39,726 bases of DNA from Bacteroidales bacterium (GCA_017394765.1 JAFPXF010000083.1:1-39726), one strand, 5' to 3'; positions 17,335-26,754 are shown, counted from the first letter of the stretch. Translations and numbers: made by a program. Notes: generated by a model not told the origin, from the letters alone.

Positions 17335-18810
17335 ATGGCAAACTCCTTGAAAAAACTGGCGGGACAAACCGCCATCTATGGCCTCAGCAGCATTATCGGG
17401 CGTTTCCTGAACTACATGCTGGTGCCGCTTTACACCTACAAAATCGCCGCCGCATCCGGCGGCTACGGCATCGTCACCAACATCTACGCCTATACCGCGC
17501 TGTTGTTGGTGCTGCTCACCTTCGGCATGGAGACGACCTTCTTCTACTATGCCAACCGGGAAGACATAGATTCCCGCAAGGCCTTCTCCACCGCTGGCAA
17601 CGCCGTGGGCATCGTATCCCTGATATTCTGGCTGATATGCCTGGTGTTTGGCGGTGTGATTGCCAAAGGACTTCACTATGAGAGCCACCCGGAATACATC
17701 CGCGTAATGGCCACCGTGGTCGCCCTTGATGCCTTCCAGGCCATCCTCTTCGCCCGCTTGCGTAACGAAAACCGCGCCTTGAAGTTCGTCACTCTGAAAC
17801 TCTCCTTCATCTTCAGCAATATCCTGCTCAACCTCTTTATCTTCTTGGTGGCCCCGAGTCTGCAACAAAGCCATCCCGGCCTGATGAGTTGGTACGACCC
17901 CAACTACCAAGTGGGTTATGTGTTCATCATCAACCTCCTCTGCACCGCCGGTGTCACTTTCGGCTTCATCCCTGAAATCAAAGGGTTGCGCTATGGCATC
18001 GACCGCACATTGCTGAAAGACATGCTCAAGTACACCTGGCCGCTGCTGCTGCTCGGTCTTATCGGCATCCTCAACCAGGTGGCCGACAAGATCTGCTACA
18101 AGTTCATCGTGCCCGGACAAGCCGGTGAAGTGCAACTCGGCATCTACGGCGCCTGCGTCAAAATCGCCATGATCATCGCCATCTTCACCCAGGCTTTCCG
18201 CTATGCCTACGAACCCTTCGTCTTTGGTGGACAAAAAGACAAAAACAGCAAAGAGATGCAGGCCGACGTGATGAAGTATTATGTGATCTTCACGCTCATG
18301 GCCTTCCTGATTGTTGTACTCTACCTCGACATTTTCAAATATATTATCCAAGAAAACTACTGGGAAGGTTTGCGCACGGTGCCGATTGTGATGATGGCCG
18401 AAATTTTCATGGGGGTCTATTTCAACCTCTCGTTCTGGTACAAACTCAACAAACAGACCTGGTGGGGCGCTATCTTCTCCGCCATCGGATGCGCCGTGAT
18501 GCTGGCCATCAACTTCATATTCGTGCCGAAGTATGGCTACATGGCCTGCGCGTGGGGCGGTCTCGCCGGCTATGGCACCTGCATGGTGCTCTCTTATATC
18601 GTCGGACAGCTCAAGAGCCCCATCCCCTACAAGCTGGGACCGTTGTTCGGCTACTTCGCCCTCGCCCTGCTGCTCTACTACTTCAGCATCCTTTTCCACC
18701 CACAAAAACAAATCTGGGTTTTTGTGGTCAACACGGTGCTGATGCTGGTCTATGTGGGCGTGGTGGTCTATAACGAACGGGAACTCGTCATGAAAGCGCT
18801 CCGACGCTAA
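17335..18810 (+). CDS. Wzx-like polysaccharide flippase (MOP superfamily)
   Basis: The 491-residue product starts LKKLAGQTAIYGLSSIIGRFLNYMLVPLYTY, the typical opening of Wzx/RfbX-type lipid-linked glycan flippases, and has about 12-14 hydrophobic helices. It should move undecaprenyl-linked glycan units across the inner membrane. The gene is tightly packed after the Wzy-like gene (3-bp gap), so wzz-wzy-wzx act as one unit. No glycosyltransferase gene accompanies them here. GC-rich and similar in composition to its neighbours, so no sign of recent transfer. Confidence 0.88.
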   Translation: MANSLKKLAGQTAIYGLSSIIGRFLNYMLVPLYTYKIAAASGGYGIVTNIYAYTALLLVLLTFGMETTFFYYANREDIDSRKAFSTAGNAVGIVSLIFWLICLVFGGVIAKGLHYESHPEYIRVMATVVALDAFQAILFARLRNENRALKFVTLKLSFIFSNILLNLFIFLVAPSLQQSHPGLMSWYDPNYQVGYVFIINLLCTAGVTFGFIPEIKGLRYGIDRTLLKDMLKYTWPLLLLGLIGILNQVADKICYKFIVPGQAGEVQLGIYGACVKIAMIIAIFTQAFRYAYEPFVFGGQKDKNSKEMQADVMKYYVIFTLMAFLIVVLYLDIFKYIIQENYWEGLRTVPIVMMAEIFMGVYFNLSFWYKLNKQTWWGAIFSAIGCAVMLAINFIFVPKYGYMACAWGGLAGYGTCMVLSYIVGQLKSPIPYKLGPLFGYFALALLLYYFSILFHPQKQIWVFVVNTVLMLVYVGVVVYNERELVMKALRR

Positions 18811-18865
18811 CTGCCAGCTCTTGTCAATCTGTCATTTTTTTAATCACTAACAATTTATCAATATC

Positions 18866-21301
18866 ATGAAGCGACTGGCCTTCCTTCTTCTCCTTTCTCT
18901 CCCTTTGCTCACCGTTGCTCAGACCTATACCGTGCGTGGTACGGTAGTGGACAGCGCCCGTCATGAACGGCTTTTCTATGTGCGTGTCGGACTTGTGACA
19001 CCCGACTCGAACATGAATGCGGTGGCGATGACCTTTACCGACGCGGAGGGCAATTTCACGCTTACCGATGTGCCGGCAGGCCGGTATAATCTCATGGCTT
19101 TTTTGGTGAGTTACGCGCCCGTCACAAAACCAGTGGTCTGTGAGGGGGATAATTCCATTATAGATGTGGGGCGCATCCGCTTGCGCAAACAGAGCAACGC
19201 CTTGCAAGAGGTTACCATCGCCGGCGAGAAGCCCGTTTATTTGGTGGACGGTGAGAAGACGATGTACAATGTGGCCGAGGACCCGACCATACAGGACGGC
19301 ACGGCCGCCGACGCGTTGGAGAACGCGCCCGGCGTGGAGGTCGATATCGAGGGCAACATCACCCTCCGTGGCGTATCCTCCGTCGAAATCTGGCTCAACG
19401 ACAGGCCTTCCCACCTCACCGAGGAGAACCTCAAGGAGTTCATCCAACAACTGCCCGCCAACTCTTTGGAACGCATTGAGGTCATCACCAACCCCTCCGC
19501 CAAGTACAGCTCCAAAAGCGATGCCGGCATTATCAATATCGTGACCACTTCCGCCATCAAGAAAAACAGCTTTGTCAGTTTCGGCATCCGGGGCTCCTCC
19601 TCGCCCAATGTCACCCCGTGGGTCTCCTACGTTTGGGCCAACCAGAAGCTCTCCCTGAACTTCTATCTCAACGCCAGCTATTCGTTCAAACGGAACAACA
19701 GTTCAATGGCCTACACCCAATTCAACAACGAACACGACACCGCCACCACCTTCTACGGTTCCGGCAAAGGTCGTAGCCATAACATCAACACGGGCTTTAA
19801 CTTCAACGGGTCCTACGTCTTCGACACCCTCAACACCATGCGTTTCTGGGCCGGCACCTACCCCCGCTACAGCATCTCCAACAGCCTGTCCCAATCTCTG
19901 CGGCAGGAGTATTTCCCATACGAACTGTTCCAATACAACACCTCGGAGATTTCTGAAAGCCTCAGCGCCGGCGCCTACGGCGGATTAGCCTTCGAGCATA
20001 TTTTCAACCGGCAGACAGGACACAAGATTGATGCCGACTGGACCTTCAACTATCGGCACAACCACGGCAGCTCCGACTATTTTCGCGACTATATGCAGCA
20101 AAACGAGCTGGACAAGCGACGCTTAGGCTCGCCCAAAGGCAACAGCTTCTCTACCTCGGCCAGTCTCGACTATGTGATTCCTTACCACAAAAACGGCGAA
20201 ATAAGCGTGGGTGTCAGTGGCGACATCGAGATCGACAAGAGCCTCACCCTGTACGACACATTGGTGCCTGAAACGGACATCTACAACACGGACTCCTTGC
20301 GGCTCAAGGATGTGGATGACCGCGAGTACGACCTCGACGCCTACGTCACCATCCAGCACAAGTTCGGCAACTTCACCGTCAAGGGCGGCCTGCGTTCCGA
20401 ATATGTCTTCTACGACTATCACATCCTCAACGCCCCTTACGGCGACGTGGCCAAGGGCTATTTCAGCCTCTACCCCTCCCTGCACCTCAGCTACCGCACC
20501 AAATCCATGCACAACTTCAGCCTGAGCTACACCCGAAGGGTCAGCAACCCGTCGGCATCGCGGCTGTCAACCTACATTTCATACGGGGAAGACGACTTTT
20601 CCATGGGCAACCCCTACCTGCGTCCCACCTACACCAACTCCGTGGAGGCCGGCTGGACCAAGTTCTTCAAGAAGTTCGGCAATGTGGGTATCAACGCCTT
20701 TTTCCGAAACTCCAAGGATCTGACCAGCAACATGACCGATGTGATTTTCAATGACTATTTCGGGCGCATCGTCTCCTTCTCGCAGCCCGTGAATGCCGGA
20801 AAATCCTTCAACACGGGTACGGACCTGAATGTCACCTACCGTCTGAAGGCTTTCATGAACATCCGGTTTTACGCCAACCTTTACTACACGCGGTCGGAGT
20901 TCCAATTCCGTAACGAAACCGACCCGCGCATCACTTCCAACCTCGGCTACAGCTTCCGTTTGCGTTTCTGGGCAAAGCTGTGGAAGAAACTGGAGGTCAA
21001 CGTCTCCGCCAACTACCGTTCCAAGAATGTGTCGCTTTTCACGACCACACTGCCGCACTACTCCATCAACGCCGGCTTGCGCGCCGACTTTTTCGACCGG
21101 AAGCTCTCTGTTCATCTCAACGTGAACGACATCTTCAATTGGAACCGCCGCCGCACGACCAACGAGAACCCCTATTATGTGTCCACCAGCACCTACAAGA
21201 ACGTGAGCCGCTTCATCACAGCGGGCATCACTTTCCGTTTCGGCAAGATGGAATTGGAGAAGAAGGCCACCGAGGACAGTGGCGTGGAAAGCACGGATTA
21301 A
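18866..21301 (+). CDS. Outer-membrane beta-barrel protein, TonB-dependent-receptor-like
   Basis: The 811-residue protein has a signal peptide (MKRLAFLLLLSLPLLTVAQ). A carboxypeptidase-regulatory-like domain at about 20-105 (TVRGTVVDSARHERLFYV, DVPAGRYNLMAFLVSY) is followed by a plug-like domain at about 120-215 (NAPGVEVDIEGNITLRGVSSVEIWLNDRP, SLERIEVITNPSAKY, GIINIVT), then a barrel rich in alternating aromatic strands, ending FRFGKME. It belongs to the large Bacteroidota group of outer-membrane barrel proteins related to SusC-like receptors, but is not accompanied by a SusD gene. The tail after the last strand (LEKKATEDSGVESTD) is unusually polar. Substrate unknown. It is convergent with der, 5 bp apart. 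Confidence 0.85.
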   Translation: MKRLAFLLLLSLPLLTVAQTYTVRGTVVDSARHERLFYVRVGLVTPDSNMNAVAMTFTDAEGNFTLTDVPAGRYNLMAFLVSYAPVTKPVVCEGDNSIIDVGRIRLRKQSNALQEVTIAGEKPVYLVDGEKTMYNVAEDPTIQDGTAADALENAPGVEVDIEGNITLRGVSSVEIWLNDRPSHLTEENLKEFIQQLPANSLERIEVITNPSAKYSSKSDAGIINIVTTSAIKKNSFVSFGIRGSSSPNVTPWVSYVWANQKLSLNFYLNASYSFKRNNSSMAYTQFNNEHDTATTFYGSGKGRSHNINTGFNFNGSYVFDTLNTMRFWAGTYPRYSISNSLSQSLRQEYFPYELFQYNTSEISESLSAGAYGGLAFEHIFNRQTGHKIDADWTFNYRHNHGSSDYFRDYMQQNELDKRRLGSPKGNSFSTSASLDYVIPYHKNGEISVGVSGDIEIDKSLTLYDTLVPETDIYNTDSLRLKDVDDREYDLDAYVTIQHKFGNFTVKGGLRSEYVFYDYHILNAPYGDVAKGYFSLYPSLHLSYRTKSMHNFSLSYTRRVSNPSASRLSTYISYGEDDFSMGNPYLRPTYTNSVEAGWTKFFKKFGNVGINAFFRNSKDLTSNMTDVIFNDYFGRIVSFSQPVNAGKSFNTGTDLNVTYRLKAFMNIRFYANLYYTRSEFQFRNETDPRITSNLGYSFRLRFWAKLWKKLEVNVSANYRSKNVSLFTTTLPHYSINAGLRADFFDRKLSVHLNVNDIFNWNRRRTTNENPYYVSTSTYKNVSRFITAGITFRFGKMELEKKATEDSGVESTD

Positions 21302-21306
21302 TGAAC

Positions 21307-22611
21307 CTATTTTCTTCTGAAAAAGATCTCCATCGGCACGCCGCTGAAGTCCCAGTTCTTGCGAATCTGGTTTTCCAAGAATCGCTTGTAAGAATCGACG
21401 ACGTATTGCGGCAAGTTGCAGAAGAAGGCGAAAGCCGGATAGGCAAGAGGCAGCTGGGTAACGTACTTGATGCGGATGACTTTGTCCTTGTTCATCGGGG
21501 GCGGCGTGTTCTGGATAATCGGCAACATCACATCATTCAACTCTGACGTGGAAATCTTCCGTGTTCGGTTCTGATAGACCTGCACAGCCGTTTCCAACAC
21601 CTTGAAGATGCGCTGTTTCTCCAACACGGAGGTGAAAATGATGGGTACGTCGTTGAAGGGGGCAATGCGGCCTTTGACGAGATCCTCATATTGCTTGTGG
21701 GTGTGATTGTCTTTCTCAATAAGGTCCCACTTGTTGAGCACCAGCACAACACCCTTGTGGTTGCGGGCGGCAAGACCGAAGATGTTGAGGTCTTGTTGGT
21801 CGAAGCCCTGCGAGGCATCGGCCATGACGATGCAGACATCCGAGTTCTCGATGGAGCGCACGGCGCGCATCACGGAGTAAAACTCCAGATCCTCTTCCAC
21901 CTTGTTCTTTTTGCGCAGACCGGCGGTGTCGATGAGATAGAAGTCGAAGCCGAAGCTGCGATAGCGGGTGAAGATGGTGTCGCGGGTGGTGCCGGCCAAT
22001 GGGGTCACGATATGCCGTTCCTCGCCGAGAAAAGCGTTGATGATGGAGGACTTGCCCACGTTGGGTTTGCCCACGATGGCGATACGGGGCAGGTCATCGG
22101 GCAGGTTGTCGATGTCCTTGCTGAAATGTTTCACCACTTCGTCGAGCAACTCGCCAGTGCCGCCGCCGGAGGCAGCCGAGACGGGGAACACCTGTTCCAC
22201 ACCGAGCGCATAGAACTCCGCGTAGTCTAAAAAGTTGCTGGGACTGTCAATCTTGTTGACCGCCAAGTAGTAGGGCTTCTTGGAACGACGCAGAATCTGC
22301 GCAATTTCCTCATCCAACGGGGTCAGCCCTTCGCGTCCATCAACCATAAAAACAATCACATCGGACTCATCGATGGCCAACTGCGCCTGCTTGCGGATCT
22401 CCGCCTCGAAGATGTCGTCGGAGCCCACCACATAGCCGCCCGTGTCAATGACCGAGAATTCGTAACCGTTCCAGTCGGACTTGCCATAGTGACGGTCGCG
22501 CGTCACGCCCGCCACGGAATCGACGATGGCTTCGCGCGCCTTGATCAAGCGGTTAAACAAGGTTGACTTGCCCACATTGGGCCTTCCAATCAGCGATAAT
22601 ATATTGGACAT
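21307..22611 (-). CDS. der: Ribosome biogenesis GTPase Der (EngA)
   Basis: Der helps the 50S ribosomal subunit mature. The 434-residue product has the family's unique double G domain: GRPNVGKST near residue 8 with DTGGY and NKID, then GKPNVGKSS near residue 182 with DTAGLRKKNKVEEDLEF and NKWD. A C-terminal KH-like domain follows (IKYVTQLPLAYPAFAFFCNLP, then SYKRFLENQIRKNWDFSGVPMEIFFRRK). It follows yicC on the same strand with a 31-bp AT-rich gap and no recognisable -7 box, so they likely form one transcript. It is convergent with the barrel gene. Confidence 0.96.
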   Translation of the reverse strand: MSNILSLIGRPNVGKSTLFNRLIKAREAIVDSVAGVTRDRHYGKSDWNGYEFSVIDTGGYVVGSDDIFEAEIRKQAQLAIDESDVIVFMVDGREGLTPLDEEIAQILRRSKKPYYLAVNKIDSPSNFLDYAEFYALGVEQVFPVSAASGGGTGELLDEVVKHFSKDIDNLPDDLPRIAIVGKPNVGKSSIINAFLGEERHIVTPLAGTTRDTIFTRYRSFGFDFYLIDTAGLRKKNKVEEDLEFYSVMRAVRSIENSDVCIVMADASQGFDQQDLNIFGLAARNHKGVVLVLNKWDLIEKDNHTHKQYEDLVKGRIAPFNDVPIIFTSVLEKQRIFKVLETAVQVYQNRTRKISTSELNDVMLPIIQNTPPPMNKDKVIRIKYVTQLPLAYPAFAFFCNLPQYVVDSYKRFLENQIRKNWDFSGVPMEIFFRRK

Positions 22612-22612
22612 C

Positions 22613-22642
22613 TCTTAATTTCTTAGTTTCTTAATTTCTTAA
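22613..22642. repeat. AT-rich low-complexity repeat between yicC and der
   Basis: Tandem TTCTTAATT/TTCTTAGTT-type units fill the yicC-der spacer. A similar sequence, reversed, lies at 26808-26832 between the aminotransferase genes. Function unknown. Confidence 0.5.
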
Positions 22643-23515
22643 CTATAAGATATTGGCAAGTTGTTCTTTGAGTTTCTCCAACTCGTCCTTCATCCGGACC
22701 ACGATCTGCTGAATGTCAAAGTCGTTGCTTTTGGAGCCGAGGGTGTTGATCTCTCGGCCGCACTCCTGCACGATGAAGCCGAGTTTCTTGCCGTTGGCCT
22801 GGGGTTCTTCCATGGTTTCGAGGAAGTAGTTGCAGTGTTTGCGCAATCGAACCTTCTCCTCGGTGATGTCGAGTTTTTCGATATAGTAGAAAATCTCCTG
22901 TTCAAGGCGGCTGGGGTCGTACTGGGTCTTGGTGGCCAGTTCGGCGAGCGATTTCTCGAATTTGGCCCGAAGGGTGACAATGCGGTTTTCCTCAAAGGGG
23001 GTCACCTCGTCGATGGTGTCGCGGATGAGACAGATGCGCTTCTCGAAATCCTTGGCCAGCACGGCGCCCTCGGCGGTGCGGAACTCGTTGACTTGCCGGC
23101 ATGCGTCGAGGATGGCGTGGCGGACAGCCTCCCACAGGGTGTCGGACAGCTCCTCCTGCGGGGTGGAGATGACATCGGGCATGCGCAGTGCCTGCAGGAA
23201 GATGTCGCTCTGCACGGGATTGCCCAATGACAGGGAAAGTTGCGACAGCGTGTCGTAGTACGACTTGGCGAGGGTCTCGTTGATGGAGACGGTGGCGGCG
23301 GCGTTGCGGTCGAGTGTGAGGGTGAAATCGATTTTGCCGCGCTCGAGCTCTCGGGCGAGGATGGCGCGGATTTCGTTTTCATTGTTGCGAAACAGCGGCG
23401 CAATGCGCGTGTTCACATCGAGTTGCTTGCTGTTCAAGGTGCGCACCTCAACGGTGACGGACTTGCCTTCGGTCTCTATGGTGGTGCGACCGAAACCGGT
23501 CATGGATTTGATCAT
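22643..23515 (-). CDS. yicC: YicC/YloC-family endoribonuclease
   Basis: The 290-residue product starts MIKSMTGFGR, the near-invariant opening of this family, followed by VEVRTLNSKQLDVNTRIAP. It ends in the conserved C-terminal block (GREINTLGSKSNDFDIQQIVVRMKDELEKLKEQLANI). YicC proteins are metal-dependent ribonucleases shown in E. coli to influence small-RNA turnover. The frame extends upstream to an ATG at 23551, but that lies before the -7 box at 23541-23548, so the start at 23515 is correct. It precedes der. Confidence 0.92.
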   Translation of the reverse strand: MIKSMTGFGRTTIETEGKSVTVEVRTLNSKQLDVNTRIAPLFRNNENEIRAILARELERGKIDFTLTLDRNAAATVSINETLAKSYYDTLSQLSLSLGNPVQSDIFLQALRMPDVISTPQEELSDTLWEAVRHAILDACRQVNEFRTAEGAVLAKDFEKRICLIRDTIDEVTPFEENRIVTLRAKFEKSLAELATKTQYDPSRLEQEIFYYIEKLDITEEKVRLRKHCNYFLETMEEPQANGKKLGFIVQECGREINTLGSKSNDFDIQQIVVRMKDELEKLKEQLANIL

Positions 23516-23540
23516 AGCAGGGCGGTTTTTAAAAAGCGTA

Positions 23541-23548
23541 CAAATGTA
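23541..23548 (-). promoter_or_regulatory. -7 box for yicC-der
   Basis: TACATTTG on the minus strand matches TAnnTTTG, 26 bp before the yicC start. It rules out the longer start at 23551. Confidence 0.6.
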
Positions 23549-23820
23549 CATAATTTTTAAAATCGCACGGATGAATAATAATCACAAGCAAAAGCCATAG
23601 GCTTCGTTATCCTTGTAATTTCATTCACAAACAGTTACAAAGATAATAATCTGTGGTTCAGAAATTGTTCACAGTAATTAGTGATCGGTGATCAGTGATC
23701 AGTTTTGGGGTGGGCAGCGGAATATGTCGCAAACAGCTCATCTCCGAGGGGATGCCTATCTGTAGAGCGCTCCCGTATGCGGGCCAAATCCCCGTCAGGG
23801 GATTCATAACAGGGCTCGTC
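23549..23820. repeat. Non-coding spacer with heptamer repeats and hairpins
   Basis: No credible gene here. A GTGATCR heptamer is repeated three times at 23681-23701. A GC-rich block at 23735-23820 carries two short hairpins: CCCG/CGGG (23772-23783) and AATCCCC/GGGGATT with a 4-nt loop (23787-23804). The latter lies just after the 3' end of the secreted-protein gene, but lacks a T-run. The block looks like an intergenic repeat element rather than a regulator. A 69-codon ORF at 23695 spans these repeats and is not convincing. Confidence 0.4.
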
Positions 23821-25365
23821 TTAAAACGTGTGAAGAAATTTGGAGACTATGGCGAACAGTTTATCACTATTGTAGATCCAAACTCCGTCGTGATCCACAA
23901 ATAGTGGAACGTAAACCCTGGTTTTTGCTTTTTTGAAATCAATCAGCATTGTCGGGGAGGAAATGTTCTGCTGCGAATCTATCGTGCAACAGGCCATACA
24001 ATATTTTCCGGATGAATAGCCGCCCACAACGCATGCCTCCCCACTTTTTCCCTGATAGTTGGCGATATTATCGATGAAGAAGACGTGAATCATGTCGTCT
24101 TTCATATATGTATTAAATGAGAACATACTTATTCTCAGTAAGTTCAAAGACCTGGCAGCTGACATTATCGCCTGACTTTTTTGAATCATACTCGCATCGG
24201 AAAGATCTCCCTTCTTGTTGACAAAATTGACTATGATATTTCCGGCCAGCGTATATGTGTCTGACATGATGGACGTCTCGTTATGGGGTTCGCCCAGAAG
24301 TGCCAGTGTGCCATCGCTGAACTCGTAAAAATCCAGCGGCCAAACTGTGTATTCCTTGGCGGGATCCCCTGATTTCGGATGCTTATATGAAAAATATTCC
24401 TGCGGGAATTTTGCAAAGCTGATTATAGGGTTGTAAAAAGATTCGTTCTCAAAACAAATGGTGTAAGTCCCGACTTCTTTGCCGCCGAGCTCGGATGCAT
24501 AATACCCGCCGATGACTGGTCTTCCGTCCTCTGTTACCAGAATTTTTCCGTTAGAGGGTGACCCGAACTCGAAAGTGGAAAAATCGTCGGTAGTTGCCAT
24601 AACATCATCTCTGTTCAGTCTGAAAGAATGCAATGTCTCATTGGAATAAGCATTCCCTTTTTTGTTAAATGATTTGATGACAGCGAACGCAGTGGCATCG
24701 TTTCCGATGGCGAAATCGAAAAGCTGAAGGGTATTGTTGGCTGTGCCCACAGCAATGGGTTGTGACCAAATCAGGCCTTCTTCCCCGAAAGCGACAGCCG
24801 CTGCTCCTTTGAAAGTGTAATCGTTTCTTTCAATCAGGACGCTGTTATTCCTAGTGTGCATCATCAGCACGGCAGCTTTAGAGTCATCTTTAGAACGTGC
24901 CACATGAACCAGCATGTCGTCCCTTCTCTCCATCGGAATTGAGATTATTTTTTCCGGATTCCATACGCCGCTTTGCCCTGTTTCTTTAGGTACTCTGTTC
25001 AGATAGAGTACGAAATTCTTTTCACTATCCTTGAATTGGCAATAGACAAGAATCAGCTCTTCGGCCCCCTCGTATGCCGTAAGAAGCTCATATTCAGCCG
25101 TGTGTTCGACGTTTATTCTCTTCCCGGTTGTGCCGTCTTTCTGGGCAAGAACGATAACGTCCCGCACGATCCATTTGCTGTATGACGGGTTTGCCGAATT
25201 AATCACAATTCCGCTGAAAAAGAGGTAATGGTCGGAACCTTTTCCTTCCAAACGTGTGAGATAATTGCGGTACGTGCCCACTTTGTCCACCACTTTGGAG
25301 ACTGTCTCCTGTGAATAGACAGAAAGTGTGGCAAGCATGAACAGGAAAAATAAAATCTTTCTCAT
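23821..25365 (-). CDS. Secreted protein of unknown function
   Basis: The product (514 residues from the MRKILFF start; three codons longer from 25374) has a clear signal peptide, MRKILFFLFMLATLSVYSQ. The rest shows repeated beta-rich stretches with alternating hydrophobics, such as KAAVLMMHTRNNSVLIERNDY, NTLQLFDFAIGNDATAFAVIKSF and KILVTEDGRPVIGGYYASE, consistent with a beta-propeller-like or similar all-beta fold. No catalytic motif, lipobox or T9SS sorting domain was recognised, so it is probably periplasmic. It is more AT-rich than its neighbours, which hints at a different origin. No promoter box is clear. Function not assignable from sequence. Confidence 0.75.
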   Translation of the reverse strand: MRKILFFLFMLATLSVYSQETVSKVVDKVGTYRNYLTRLEGKGSDHYLFFSGIVINSANPSYSKWIVRDVIVLAQKDGTTGKRINVEHTAEYELLTAYEGAEELILVYCQFKDSEKNFVLYLNRVPKETGQSGVWNPEKIISIPMERRDDMLVHVARSKDDSKAAVLMMHTRNNSVLIERNDYTFKGAAAVAFGEEGLIWSQPIAVGTANNTLQLFDFAIGNDATAFAVIKSFNKKGNAYSNETLHSFRLNRDDVMATTDDFSTFEFGSPSNGKILVTEDGRPVIGGYYASELGGKEVGTYTICFENESFYNPIISFAKFPQEYFSYKHPKSGDPAKEYTVWPLDFYEFSDGTLALLGEPHNETSIMSDTYTLAGNIIVNFVNKKGDLSDASMIQKSQAIMSAARSLNLLRISMFSFNTYMKDDMIHVFFIDNIANYQGKSGEACVVGGYSSGKYCMACCTIDSQQNISSPTMLIDFKKAKTRVYVPLFVDHDGVWIYNSDKLFAIVSKFLHTF

Positions 25366-25445
25366 TGTCAACATTTCGGGTTCTGGATTTATTTTCCATA
25401 TCCGTGCAAGCAGAACCCATTAACCTGCACTTCAATTTAATTGGG

Positions 25446-25482
25446 GCCGCCACAATCAGAGCCGCCACAATGTGGCGGCTCT
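25446..25482 (-). terminator. GC-rich palindrome downstream of the first aminotransferase
   Basis: A 12-bp perfect inverted repeat (AGAGCCGCCACA at 25458-25469 and its complement at 25471-25482) with almost no loop follows the aminotransferase stop. GCCGCCACAAT is also repeated directly at 25446 and 25461. No T-run follows, so its role as terminator is uncertain. Confidence 0.45.
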
Positions 25483-25521
25483 TCGTTGTGTTATTTCGTA
25501 TGGTATTGGGACCTGGTTGTG

Positions 25522-26754
25522 TTATTGCATCGCTTCCACGGCGGCCTTGATGCGGCGGCATGCCTCCTTGAGCTTGTCCTCGGAAGTGGCGTAGGAGAGG
25601 CGGATGCAGTCGTCGTCGCCAAAGGCGCTGCCCTGCACGGTAGAGACATTGGCGTCAAGCAGGATGTAGAAGGCAAGGTCCTTGGAGTTCTCAATGACGG
25701 TTTTGCCGTACTCCTTGGCAAACTCGGAGTCGGCGGGCACGTGCTTGCCATAGAGGGATTTCACCTTCGGGAAGAAGTAGAAGGCCCCTTGGGGCAGGCG
25801 CACCTCGAAGCCGGGGATTTCGCGCAGCAGGTCATAGACGAGGTCGCGGCGCATGTGGAAGATGTCGCGCATACGGAGGATGTCTTCGGAAGTGGCGGGG
25901 TCCATCTCCATGGCGCGCAGGGCGGCGCGTTGGGAAATAGAACCCGTAGCGGATGTGATCTGGCCCTGCATCTTGCCGCAGGCCTTGGCCACATCGACAG
26001 GAGCGCCGATGAAACCGATACGCCAGCCCGTCATCGCGAAGCCCTTCGCCACACCGTTCACCGTGACCACCTGGTCTTTGATGAAGTCGAACTGGGCGAT
26101 GCTCTCGTGACGGCCCACGAAGTTGATGTGCTCGTAAATCTCGTCGGCCATCACCATCATCTGCGGGTGCTTGGCCACCACCTCGGCGAGGGCGCGCAGC
26201 TCCTCCTTGCTATAGACCATACCCGTCGGGTTGGAAGGACTGCTGAACATCATCAGCTTGGTATTGGGCGTGATGGCGGCCTCAAGCTGCTCGGGCGTGA
26301 TCTTGAAGTCGTTCTCCAACTTGGCGGGCACATAGACGCATTTGCCCTCAGCCATCTCCGCGATGGCGCGATAGGAGACCCAATAGGGGGTGGGGATGAT
26401 GACCTCGTCGCCGGGGTTCACCAATGCCATCACCACTTGGTAGATGGACTGTTTGCCACCCGTGGAGACCACAATTTGGTTGGGTGCATAGTCCAAGTTG
26501 TTGTCTCTCTTGAACTTATTGCTGATGGCCTTCAACAGATCGGCATAACCGGGCACGGGAGGATAATGCGTGAAATTATCGTCAATAGCCTTTTTGGCAT
26601 ACTCTTTGACCGTTTCCGGGGTGTTGAAGTCGGGCTCACCGATGCTCAAACTGATGACATCCTTGCCTTTTTCCTTCAGGTCGCGGGCCAAAGCGGTCAT
26701 GGCTAACGTCTCCGACGCGGCCATAGAAGTGACTCTTTTTGATAAACGTTCCAT
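25522..26754 (-). CDS. Class I/II PLP-dependent aminotransferase, aspartate aminotransferase-like
   Basis: These enzymes move amino groups between amino acids and 2-oxoacids. The 410-residue protein shows the fold-type I plan: ISLSIGEPDFNTPETV, STGGKQSIYQVVMALVNPGDEVIIPTPYW, SSPSNPTGMVYSKEEL, Asp204 in VMADEIYEHI, the PLP lysine Lys237 in VNGVAKGFAMTGWRIG, and Arg-containing DCIRLSYATS near the C-terminus. The pattern (GEPDFNTP, AKGFAMTGWRIG) is that of type Ib aspartate aminotransferases of the AspC/AspB group. Substrate range cannot be fixed by eye. It follows another aminotransferase gene on the same strand, with a 130-bp low-complexity spacer. Confidence 0.92.
   Translation of the reverse strand: MERLSKRVTSMAASETLAMTALARDLKEKGKDVISLSIGEPDFNTPETVKEYAKKAIDDNFTHYPPVPGYADLLKAISNKFKRDNNLDYAPNQIVVSTGGKQSIYQVVMALVNPGDEVIIPTPYWVSYRAIAEMAEGKCVYVPAKLENDFKITPEQLEAAITPNTKLMMFSSPSNPTGMVYSKEELRALAEVVAKHPQMMVMADEIYEHINFVGRHESIAQFDFIKDQVVTVNGVAKGFAMTGWRIGFIGAPVDVAKACGKMQGQITSATGSISQRAALRAMEMDPATSEDILRMRDIFHMRRDLVYDLLREIPGFEVRLPQGAFYFFPKVKSLYGKHVPADSEFAKEYGKTVIENSKDLAFYILLDANVSTVQGSAFGDDDCIRLSYATSEDKLKEACRRIKAAVEAMQ

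Noticed and set aside
15859..18711. A 950-codon open frame on the minus strand
   Set aside because: It is antisense to the Wzy- and Wzx-like genes, which have clear membrane protein signatures. The product is a low-complexity His/Glu/Asp/Val-rich sequence, typical of a shadow frame in GC-rich DNA.
23695..23904. A 69-codon ORF next to the secreted-protein gene
   Set aside because: It crosses the heptamer repeats and hairpins and then overlaps the end of the real gene antisense.
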